This document shows, piece after piece, positions 1 to 5,613 of a stretch of 7,729 bases of DNA. Origin of the DNA: JBDSEG01 sp039920165 (GTDB lineage: Bacteria > Pseudomonadota > Gammaproteobacteria > Burkholderiales > Burkholderiaceae_C); NCBI GenBank assembly GCA_039920165.1, contig JBDSEG010000278.1:1-7729 (forward strand). The letters run 5' to 3'. Numbering within the stretch: the stretch's first letter is position 1; each line of letters starts with the position of its first letter. A model generated the notes under the pieces. That model did no database searches and was not told the origin of the DNA. It was given only the letters and a program-made list of their open reading frames with translations. A program made the position numbers and the translations under genes.

Positions 1-688
1 GCCAGCCGAGCGAGCGCCGGTTGTCGAGCGGCAGGTCGCAGTGCACGACGTCGGGGATGAAGTTGGTGCGCCGCATCGCGAGGCCGCGCACCGGGTCGGG
101 TTCGATCTCGTCGCGCGCCTTGAAGAAATCGTCGGCCCCGTTGAAACGCTCGCGGAAGATGAAGTCGTTGTCGAACACCGCGTCGACGTTGTTCAGCATG
201 TTCAGCACGTTGGGCGCGGTATTGCCGGCCAGCAGCAGCGCGCCGCCCGAGGTCGCGTTGACGATGCGGAACCAGGCGTTCATCGGGATCGAGAACATCG
301 ATCCCTTCTGCCATTCGAAGACGTGCTTCTTGGTATCGCCCTCCTGCCAGACCTCGGTGGTTCCGCGGCCTTCGACGACGAGGTAAATCTCCTCGTACAT
401 GTGCTTTTGCGGATGCAGCGCGCCGGCCGGCGGCACCTCGACGACGAAGCAGCCCCACTTCGTCTCGGTACCGTAGAGCTGGATGAAGTGGCCGCGCCCG
501 CCGGTGCGCTTCCACGGCATCAGCGGCAGGTTCTGGACCTTGCCGATGCCGATATCGCGAAAGACCGGAATGCCTTCGGACTGCATGAAGGCGTCGTAAG
601 GCGTCGGCTGCTTGCGGAATTCGCCGAAGCCGGCCTTCTTGGCGCCCGCCGGCTCGTGCCAGTGGGTCAGATCCTTGTCGTGCGGCAT
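1..688 (-). CDS. Cupin-domain protein (partial, C-terminus beyond window)
   Basis: The reverse strand reads from an ATG at 688 through 229 complete codons to the left edge without a stop, so the C-terminus is missing. The protein starts MPHDKDLTHWHEP and has no signal peptide, so it should be cytoplasmic. Residues ~75-160 form a cupin barrel. Motif 1 is seen in HPQKHMYEEIYLVVEGRG (about 92-109), where H92, H96 and E99/E100 are the likely metal ligands. The second half follows as KGSMFSIPMNAWFRIVN. Cupins of this kind are often metal-dependent dioxygenases, isomerases or small-molecule binders in degradation pathways, and some have a second cupin domain, which could lie outside the window. A GAAAGG ribosome-binding site ends about 10 bases before the ATG. 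The gene is divergent from the ABC binding-protein gene and shares with it a region holding repeated inverted repeats. The fold is secure; the reaction is unknown. Confidence 0.85.
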   Translation of the reverse strand, partial: MPHDKDLTHWHEPAGAKKAGFGEFRKQPTPYDAFMQSEGIPVFRDIGIGKVQNLPLMPWKRTGGRGHFIQLYGTETKWGCFVVEVPPAGALHPQKHMYEEIYLVVEGRGTTEVWQEGDTKKHVFEWQKGSMFSIPMNAWFRIVNATSGGALLLAGNTAPNVLNMLNNVDAVFDNDFIFRERFNGADDFFKARDEIEPDPVRGLAMRRTNFIPDVVHCDLPLDNRRSLGW

Positions 689-707
689 CGCGTGTTCGCC
701 TTTCGAT

Positions 708-724
708 GTTCCTTCATAAGGAAC
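708..724. promoter_or_regulatory. Operator-like inverted repeat O1
   Basis: GTTCCTTCATAAGGAAC is a perfect inverted repeat with 7-base arms and a 3-base centre. It lies 19 bases upstream of the cupin start, where it would cover the -10 area or the transcription start of that gene. Two related copies lie at 728-743 and 868-884. The GTTC/GAAC edges resemble IclR-family operators such as those of PcaU/PobR, but that assignment is inference. Confidence 0.6.
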
Positions 725-727
725 GCT

Positions 728-743
728 GTTCTTGCATTCGAAC
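728..743. promoter_or_regulatory. Operator-like inverted repeat O2
   Basis: GTTCTTGCATTCGAAC has the same GTTC...GCAT...GAAC layout as O1 and O3 but is one base shorter, with imperfect inner arms. Its centre is about 20 bases from the centre of O1, two turns of B-DNA, so two dimers could bind the same face side by side. Confidence 0.45.
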
Positions 744-752
744 CGAATCGAT

Positions 753-782
753 TTGACCATACAGGCGTCGCCCGCGTAAAGC
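753..782 (+). promoter_or_regulatory. Possible sigma-70 promoter toward the ABC binding-protein gene
   Basis: TTGACC at 753-758 resembles a -35 box, and TAAAGC at 777-782 is a moderate -10 box at 18-base spacing. O1 and O2 would then sit just upstream, in an activator position, while O3 would lie in the leader. The leader would be roughly 165 bases, which is long. This is a pattern match only. Confidence 0.25.
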
Positions 783-867
783 CATGCCCGCTCGATTTGC
801 GACGGCGCACGGCGCGACAGCGTTCCCGCCACGGCCGGAGCCCCAGGCTGAAACGACTCGCCCTTTC

Positions 868-884
868 GTTCCTGCATGAAGAAC
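868..884. promoter_or_regulatory. Operator-like inverted repeat O3
   Basis: GTTCCTGCATGAAGAAC matches O1 at 14 of 17 positions in direct alignment and keeps the outer GTTC/GAAC arms. It lies about 70 bases upstream of the ABC binding-protein start. A second perfect inverted repeat, AAGAAC-GGC-GTTCTT at 879-893, shares its right arm, so the two may form an extended site or alternative half-site pairing. Confidence 0.5.
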
Positions 885-954
885 GGCGTTCTTTTTAGTT
901 GAACCGCACGCCGTTAGCCCGTAGACTTTTCAGTCCGAACGAGCTCGCACCGCC

Positions 955-2028
955 ATGACGGAGACACGATTGCAACGACGACGATGGCTTGGCTTCACGC
1001 TTCGTGCGGCGCTCGCGCTCGGCGCCGGAACGGTGTGGGTTCCGGCGGTGGCGCAGTCCACCGATCCCCACCGGGCCGTCTTCACCTACCGCGGCGCGGA
1101 CCGCGAGACGCGGCTCGTCGAGCGAGCGAAGCAGGAGGGCAGTGTCTCGGTCTATACCTCGCTCGCCCCGACCGAGGGCGGCCCGCTCGCCGAAGCCTTC
1201 GAGAAGAAATACGGCATCAAGGTCCAGATGTGGCGCGCCCTGTCGGACGGCGTGGTGCAGCGCGCGCTGTCCGAAGCGCGCGGCCGGCGCCACGCCGCCG
1301 ACGTGATCGAGACCAATGGCCCGGAGATGGAAGCGCTCGCGCGCGAGCAGCTGCTCGCGCCTTTCTTCAGCCCGCAGCTCGCCGATATTCCGCCCGCCGC
1401 GCTGCCCGCTCACGGCCTGTGGGTGCCGGACCGGCTCAACTTCTTTGTTGTCGCCTACAACACGGGCAAGGTCAAGGCCGAGGACCTGCCCAAGACCTAC
1501 GAGGGCTTTCTCGACCCCAAATGGAAGGGCCGGATCGCGCTCGAGGCGACCGACGCCGAGTGGATGGGCGGCGTCGTCAAGGCCTGGGGCGAGACGCGCG
1601 GGATGGCCTTCATGCGCAAGCTCGCCGAGATGAAGCCCGAGATGCGCAAGGGCCACGTGCTGCTCGCGCAGCTCATCGCCTCGGGTGAGGTCGAGGTCGG
1701 CCTGACGGCGTACCACGCGAATGCCGAGTCGTTCAAGAAGCGTGGCGCGCCGATCGCCTGGGCCGGCGTGCAGCCCGTGATCGCGCGTCCGCAGGGCATC
1801 GGTGTGCTGCGCCAGGCGCCGCACCCGCATGCGGCACTGCTGTTCGTCGATTTCATGCTCTCGCGCGAGGCGCAGGGCATGCTGGCCGAGATGGGCCGCA
1901 CACCCGTGAGCCGCGCCGTCAAGAGCGATGCGAGCGGGCTCGACTATGTCCTGTCCGACGCCGCCGTGGTGCTCGACGAGAACGACAAGTGGCAGGGGCT
2001 GTGGGACAAGCTCTTCATGGGCAAATGA
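955..2028 (+). CDS. Periplasmic ABC-transporter substrate-binding protein (Fe3+/spermidine-type fold)
   Basis: This 357-residue protein has an N-terminal export signal. The charged segment RLQRRRWLGF is followed by a hydrophobic stretch (about 12-30) and an AVA-Q cleavage site near residue 33. The RRRWLGF stretch is close to a twin-arginine motif, so Tat export is possible. The mature part begins a type-2 periplasmic binding fold with GSVSVYTSLAPTEGGPLAEAFEKKYGI (about 62-88), typical of the FbpA/AfuA-like group. It continues with ADVIETNGPEMEAL (115-128), FFVVAYNTGKVKAEDLPKTYEGFLDPKWKGRI (163-194) and a C-terminal lobe ending FVDFMLSREAQGMLAEMGRTPV. It should bind a ligand in the periplasm and deliver it to an ABC permease, but no permease or ATPase gene lies in this window. 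The ligand is not predictable; group members are often called iron(III) binders, yet many bind organic ligands. The Shine-Dalgarno is weak, but the signal peptide supports this start. Confidence 0.88.
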   Translation: MTETRLQRRRWLGFTLRAALALGAGTVWVPAVAQSTDPHRAVFTYRGADRETRLVERAKQEGSVSVYTSLAPTEGGPLAEAFEKKYGIKVQMWRALSDGVVQRALSEARGRRHAADVIETNGPEMEALAREQLLAPFFSPQLADIPPAALPAHGLWVPDRLNFFVVAYNTGKVKAEDLPKTYEGFLDPKWKGRIALEATDAEWMGGVVKAWGETRGMAFMRKLAEMKPEMRKGHVLLAQLIASGEVEVGLTAYHANAESFKKRGAPIAWAGVQPVIARPQGIGVLRQAPHPHAALLFVDFMLSREAQGMLAEMGRTPVSRAVKSDASGLDYVLSDAAVVLDENDKWQGLWDKLFMGK

Positions 2029-2089
2029 GTGAATCGGCAAATTCTTGAGGGGGCGATGAGCCGGGCGAGGGGCCTGGAGTGAACGTGCA

Positions 2090-3073
2090 ATGAACAAGCG
2101 ATGGTTTTTGATCTTCGCCGCAGGCGCGCTGGGTGCCGCTGCGACGTTGCCGCTGTTCGCCCGGGGCTGGACGCCGCAGACGAATGTGGAGATCGTCGTT
2201 GGCTCGGCGCCCGGCGGCAGCAACGACAAGACCGCGCGTGCGATCGAGAAGATCGTGACCGGCAAGAAGCTGATACCCGGCACGCTCACCGTCGTCAACC
2301 GGCCGGGCGGCGGCGGCAATCTGCAGCTGAGCTACATGACCCAGCACGCCGGCGACCCGCACTTCCTGATGGTCACCACCCCGACCCTGCTGTCGGCGCA
2401 GATCACCGGCAACAGCCCCCTCGGCACGGCCGACTTCACACTGATCGCCTCGATGGTCAACGACTACGTGGTGTATGTGGTGAATGCAGAATCGACGATC
2501 ACGTCGGGCAAGGATCTGGTCGAGCGTCTGAAGAAGAACCCGCGTTCGGTATCGATGGGATTCTCGACCGGCATCGGAACCCACAACCATATCGCCGCGG
2601 CACTGCTGATGAAGCGCATCGGCGGCGACCCGAAGGCGCTCAAGGTGGTTGCGTTCAAAGGCGCGGCCGATGCCATCACGACGTTAATGGGCGGTCATAT
2701 CGACATGGTGACGACGGCGGCGGGCAACGTCGCGCCGCACGTGGCCAGCGGCAAGCTGCGCGCGCTGGCGGTGGCCGCGCCGCAGCGCTTGGCCGGCGAT
2801 ATGGCGGCGGTGCCGACCTGGAAGGAGCAGGGCGTCGATCTGGTATGGGGTAACTGGCGCGCGATCATGGGGCCGAAAGGACTGACGCCGGCGCAGGTCA
2901 CGAGTTGGGAAGCCGTCTTGCGCAAGGTGGTCGAGTCGCCCGAGTGGAAGCAGGACCTGGCGCTGAACTACTGGAGCGACGATTTCAACACCGGCGCACA
3001 GTTCAAGAAGGATCTGGCCGACGACGAGGCGGCGATGCGGCTGGTGCTGGTCGAGCTCGGCCTGGCGAAGTGA
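2090..3073 (+). CDS. Bug/TctC-family tripartite tricarboxylate transporter (TTT) binding protein
   Basis: This 327-residue protein has a signal-like N-terminus (MNKRWFLIFAAGALGAAATLPLFA) and matches the Bug family. EIVVGSAPGGSNDKTARAI (34-52) corresponds to the usual PxxPGGxxD strand-loop that contacts the ligand carboxylate. VVNRPGGGGN (68-77) is the second ligand-binding loop. AFKGAADAITTLMGGHIDM (188-206) and the later GNWRAIMGPKGL segment are also characteristic. The family normally works with TctA and TctB membrane proteins, but many Bug genes in Burkholderiales are orphans, as here. It follows the ABC binding-protein gene by 61 bases on the same strand, with a GGAG ribosome-binding site about 10 bases before the ATG, so the two may be co-transcribed. 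Ligands of the family are mostly carboxylic acids; this one is unknown. The first loop lacks the proline most members have two residues before the GG. Confidence 0.9.
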   Translation: MNKRWFLIFAAGALGAAATLPLFARGWTPQTNVEIVVGSAPGGSNDKTARAIEKIVTGKKLIPGTLTVVNRPGGGGNLQLSYMTQHAGDPHFLMVTTPTLLSAQITGNSPLGTADFTLIASMVNDYVVYVVNAESTITSGKDLVERLKKNPRSVSMGFSTGIGTHNHIAAALLMKRIGGDPKALKVVAFKGAADAITTLMGGHIDMVTTAAGNVAPHVASGKLRALAVAAPQRLAGDMAAVPTWKEQGVDLVWGNWRAIMGPKGLTPAQVTSWEAVLRKVVESPEWKQDLALNYWSDDFNTGAQFKKDLADDEAAMRLVLVELGLAK

Positions 3074-3083
3074 ATCGCGCCGC

Positions 3084-3615
3084 CTGCATGGCGCCGCGCT
3101 GGCCGCCGGCATCCTGCCGCACTGCGCAGCAGCCGACCGCTCGGACGCGTTCGGCCGCATTCTTGTCGGCTTCGCGGTCAAGCGCGCGACGATGCTCGAG
3201 CTCAAGGCCTCGAACGTGCGCAGCGTCGACGCCGCGTTCCATTCGTCGGTCTTCACGCGCGACCATGCCGGAGCGGCCGAGGCGATGCTCGGCGATACCG
3301 TTGCGCAGACCGAACTCGAGCACGGCCACACGATTCCGAACGGCACGTATCTGGACATCGCGAGCAAGCTGCCGCTGGTCGAACCGCAGCAGATCCGTTG
3401 CCCGCCGTTGCCGATGCGCGCCGAGCGCGATGGCATCGCCACCGAGAACGACGTGATGGCGTTCTTTGCCCGGCTGCCGATGCTGACAAGCAGTATGTGC
3501 GTCCCGGCGGACTGGCCCATACCGCGCTGCTCGGCGTCAACGGGGCGGCGCCTGCACCATGCCCGGCAGGCCTTTCCGACGCTGCCGGCGAGTATCGATA
3601 TCGGCGAACGCAGCA
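3084..3615 (+). pseudogene. Alpha/beta-hydrolase C-terminal remnant with two frameshifts
   Basis: Read from 3192, the frame gives MLELKASNVRSVDAAFHSSV, then VFTRDHAGAAEAM and HGHTIPNGTYLDIASKLPLVEPQQIRCP. This runs into RAERDGIATENDVMAFFARLP, which looks like the late strand carrying the acid residue (the D of RDG) of the hydrolase triad. At about 3480 the coherent sequence moves to another frame, ADKQYVRPGGLAHTALLGVN, containing the likely catalytic His (LAHT). At 3542-3545 it returns to the first frame as RRLHHARQAFPTLPASIDI. One lost base near 3480 (expected PNADK) and one extra G in the run at 3542-3545 explain this. The frame stays open upstream to about 3084 (LHGAALAAGILPHC), but no nucleophile elbow is seen, so the N-terminal half with the catalytic Ser is missing. 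It lies just after the Bug gene and has no start of its own. Family assignment is by recognition of the C-terminal pattern. Confidence 0.6.
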
Positions 3616-3624
3616 CCGACTTCC

Positions 3625-3630
3625 GAGGAG
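3625..3630 (+). promoter_or_regulatory. Strong ribosome-binding site for the His-tailed protein
   Basis: GAGGAG ends six bases before the ATG at 3637. It is one of the best Shine-Dalgarno matches in the window and is the main argument for starting the following gene there rather than at the internal ATG at 3760. Confidence 0.6.
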
Positions 3631-3636
3631 CACCCC

Positions 3637-4161
3637 ATGACCGAACAGACGCTGGAAACGAAGAACGCCGCCCCGCCCGCCGACGGGCCGAGTGGAAGCG
3701 CTGGACCGAGAAGCGCGTCTTCGTGCGCGCGCCCGCGGGGGCGGCCGGGCGGCGCTGACATGTGCTGCGATCTGGATCAAGAAGACCGGGTCGAGTCCGA
3801 CCTGCCGCAGCGCTTTCTGGTCCACGCCCAGGCGCGGCTCGAGCGTCCGCGGGCAAAGAGCGAGGGCCTGAACGACTACCTCGACGGCCTGTTCGCCAAC
3901 GCGCTCAAGCGCTGCGCCGACGATGCCGTCCGCGCGCCCGACGTCGACCAGGTGCTCGGCATGCAGTCGCTCGTCATGGCGCGGCGGGCCGGCTTTCTCG
4001 CGCGGCATATCGCGCTCAATGAAGACCCGCTGCGCAAGCGGATGGAGGCGACCCTGCTCGGCTACGCCGAGGTCGGGCAAGTGCCGTGGCGCGACCATCA
4101 CAGCCACGCGGGCGACGACGCTCACCACGGACACGATCACGGCCACGGGCACGGTCGTTGA
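3637..4161 (+). CDS. Hypothetical protein with histidine-rich C-terminal tail
   Basis: I do not recognise the family. From the ATG at 3637 it is 174 residues. Residues 1-50 are low-complexity (Ala/Pro/Gly/Ser/Arg) and look unlike a fold. Residues 50-150 look helical and globular, including LPQRFLVHAQARLERPRAK, GLNDYLDGLFANALKRCADDA and QSLVMARRAGFLARHIALNED. The tail (154-174) has nine histidines in 21 residues with Asp and Gly, like the Zn/Ni-binding tails of SlyD, HypB or UreE. Cys occurs at 30, 43, 44 and 93. There are no membrane segments and no signal peptide. The start is uncertain: between 3637 and 3758 a different frame reads more naturally (AEWKRWTEKRVFVRAP, stop at 3756-3758), so a frameshift is possible, and ATG 3760 would give a 133-residue core. 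The DUF2784 gene begins 17 bases downstream. Metal binding by the tail is inference. Confidence 0.55.
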   Translation: MTEQTLETKNAAPPADGPSGSAGPRSASSCARPRGRPGGADMCCDLDQEDRVESDLPQRFLVHAQARLERPRAKSEGLNDYLDGLFANALKRCADDAVRAPDVDQVLGMQSLVMARRAGFLARHIALNEDPLRKRMEATLLGYAEVGQVPWRDHHSHAGDDAHHGHDHGHGHGR

Positions 4162-4178
4162 TTGGAACGGGGGCGTTC

Positions 4179-4613
4179 ATGGCCGCGTCGACCAGCCTGC
4201 TGCTCGCCGATGCCGTGCTGGCGCTGCACGGGGCCATCGCCGCGTTCGTCGTACTCGGGCTGCCCTTCATAGTCGTCGGCGGGCTGCGTCACTGGCGCCT
4301 GGCCGTCAACCGGACCTTTCGCTTCGCTCACCTCGCGGCGATCGCCTTCGTCGCCTTGCAGGCCTGGCTCGGCCTCGCCTGTCCGCTCACGACTCTCGAG
4401 ATGGCCTTGCGGGCCAGGGCCGGTGCCGCGGCCTATCGAGGCGGCTTCATCGAGCACTGGCTCGGCCGACTGCTGTACTACGACGCGCCCGCGTGGATGT
4501 TCGTCGTCACCTATACCGCCTTCGCTGCGGCGGTGTTCGCGACCTGGTGGTGGCTGCCTCCGCGCAGCGGGCGGTCGACGTTGCCGGGTCCATCGCCTGG
4601 CGCGGGCACCTGA
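4179..4613 (+). CDS. DUF2784-like small integral membrane protein
   Basis: The 144-residue protein has membrane segments at about 8-35, 47-66 and 104-126. It carries the family's signature pieces: an early LADAVLALHGAIAAFVVLG segment, ACPLTTLEMALRARAG (67-82) and YRGGFIEHWLGRLLYYDAPAW (86-106). Function is unknown for the family. The ATG at 4179 follows a GGGGG run 5 bases upstream and lies 17 bases after the stop of the His-tailed protein, suggesting a shared transcript. The last ~18 residues (RSGRSTLPGPSPGAGT and the residues just before) are not membrane-like and overlap, in another frame, the start of the glyoxalase remnant. The original end of this gene has probably been replaced by a deletion junction, but all the core family motifs are intact. 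Confidence 0.75.
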   Translation: MAASTSLLLADAVLALHGAIAAFVVLGLPFIVVGGLRHWRLAVNRTFRFAHLAAIAFVALQAWLGLACPLTTLEMALRARAGAAAYRGGFIEHWLGRLLYYDAPAWMFVVTYTAFAAAVFATWWWLPPRSGRSTLPGPSPGAGT

Positions 4614-4758
4614 CGGCCGAACTGCAGGCGCCGCCCGCGATCGAGGATCACGGTCTGTGGTGGTCGCTCTTCGCCGACCCGGACGGCAACCCGTACGAAT
4701 TCACGATCTACGAGGTTGCCGCGGTCGCCGCGCCGTTGATGCGAAGTCGCCGTTGTCG
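4574..4758 (+). pseudogene. Glyoxalase/VOC-family C-terminal remnant
   Basis: In one frame the stretch reads WRGHLTAELQAPPAIEDHGL, continues WWSLFADPDGNPYEFTIYE, then runs on without a natural end into the oppositely oriented dioxygenase gene. DHG...SLFADPDGNPYEF is the closing strand of a vicinal-oxygen-chelate domain; the Glu of YEF corresponds to the usual metal ligand. Only about 50 residues remain, and the beginning is lost where the DUF2784 gene ends. The boundaries are approximate. It is a remnant of a glyoxalase, extradiol dioxygenase or resistance-type VOC protein; which one cannot be told. Confidence 0.55.
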
Positions 4759-5613
4759 TCACGCATCTTCTTTCACCGTCACCCGCCACAAGGTCCGCGC
4801 CTCGTCCAGATTCGTGAGCGGCGCCGCGTGCAGAAGCTGGGCGTTGTCCCAGACGATCACGTCGCCGACGCGGTAGTCGTGGGTCTGTCGATAGTGCGGC
4901 TGGGTCGCGTGGGCCTTGAGTTCGTCGAGCAGCGCCACGCCCTCTGCCTCGTCCATGCCGTCGATTCCGAACGAGCTACCCGATACCGCGTACAGCGCCT
5001 TGACGCCGGTGCGCGGGTGCGGGCGCACCAGGCGATGGCGCACCCAGTTGACCTTCTTCTGCTGCCGCGCGTCGAGCACCGAGGCAACGGTGCGCGACGC
5101 GGTGTCGAGGTCGTCGCGGTTGCCGTAGTGGTGCCGCACGACCAGGTTCTCGATGCGCGCTTGCATCGCGCCCGGCAGGTCGGCGTAGGCGCGCGTCTGG
5201 TTGGCGAAGGTGGTGCCGTTGCGCTCGCGTGGCATCTGCAGCGCGTAGAGGATGGTGCAGCGCGCCGGCACCGCGAGGTAGGAATAGTCGGTGTGGAAAT
5301 AGGTGCCGGCATCGAGCAGGCCGGTCGGCCTGCCGTCGCGCAGCACGTTCGACAGGATCAGGATATTGGCGTCGTCGGGGTGGTGGAAAGTGTCGATGAC
5401 GTGCGGCTCGGGCCGGCCCCAGCGGCGCGCGAAATCGACCAGCGCGCGCGTGCCGATCGACTGCTGCGGCATGACGATATAGCCGTGCCCGTGCAGCGCC
5501 TGCTCGACCGCGGAAAAGGCGGCGCCGGACATCGGTTGCGCGAGATCCAGCCCGCCGATGATTGCGCCGAGCATCGGCGAGACCGGCGCGATCGTCGGCA
5601 GTGCGGCACTCAC
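4759..5613 (-). CDS. TauD/TfdA-family Fe(II)/2-oxoglutarate-dependent dioxygenase
   Basis: This cytoplasmic, 284-residue enzyme of the TauD/TfdA family uses Fe(II), O2 and 2-oxoglutarate to hydroxylate a substrate, often releasing sulfite, an alcohol or an amine. The N-terminus IAPVSPMLGAIIGGLDLAQPM fits the family pattern. The facial triad is clear: H107 and D109 in TYFHTDYSYL, and H262 in WDNAQLLHAAPL. The arginine that clamps 2-oxoglutarate is R273 or R277 in EARTLWRV, and NGTTFANQ (132-139) is the conserved Thr-containing strand. I chose the GTG start at 5613 because it gives a 4-base GTGA overlap with the dctM stop and keeps the whole first strand; an ATG at 5574 would cut it. Coupling to a TRAP permease implies it acts on the imported compound or an early intermediate. 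Specificity (taurine, alkylsulfonate, aryloxyalkanoate or another acid) cannot be read from sequence. Confidence 0.92.
   Translation of the reverse strand: MSAALPTIAPVSPMLGAIIGGLDLAQPMSGAAFSAVEQALHGHGYIVMPQQSIGTRALVDFARRWGRPEPHVIDTFHHPDDANILILSNVLRDGRPTGLLDAGTYFHTDYSYLAVPARCTILYALQMPRERNGTTFANQTRAYADLPGAMQARIENLVVRHHYGNRDDLDTASRTVASVLDARQQKKVNWVRHRLVRPHPRTGVKALYAVSGSSFGIDGMDEAEGVALLDELKAHATQPHYRQTHDYRVGDVIVWDNAQLLHAAPLTNLDEARTLWRVTVKEDA

Noticed and set aside
41..898. 285-codon open frame on the plus strand opposite the cupin gene
   Set aside because: The opposite strand gives a coherent cupin with a complete motif and ribosome-binding site. The plus-strand translation is Arg/Val/Asp-rich with no recognisable motif and spans the palindromic promoter region.
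2023..2046. Direct repeat GGCAAAT around the stop of the ABC binding-protein gene
   Set aside because: Seven bases repeated once are easily due to chance; there is no symmetry, promoter context or further copy.
895..2319. 474-codon minus-strand frame opposite the ABC binding protein
   Set aside because: It crosses two plus-strand genes and the gap between them, and its composition is that of an antisense shadow in GC-rich DNA.
2684..3856. 390-codon minus-strand frame under the Bug gene end and hydrolase remnant
   Set aside because: No recognisable domain, composition of an antisense shadow, and recognisable hydrolase pieces lie on the plus strand.
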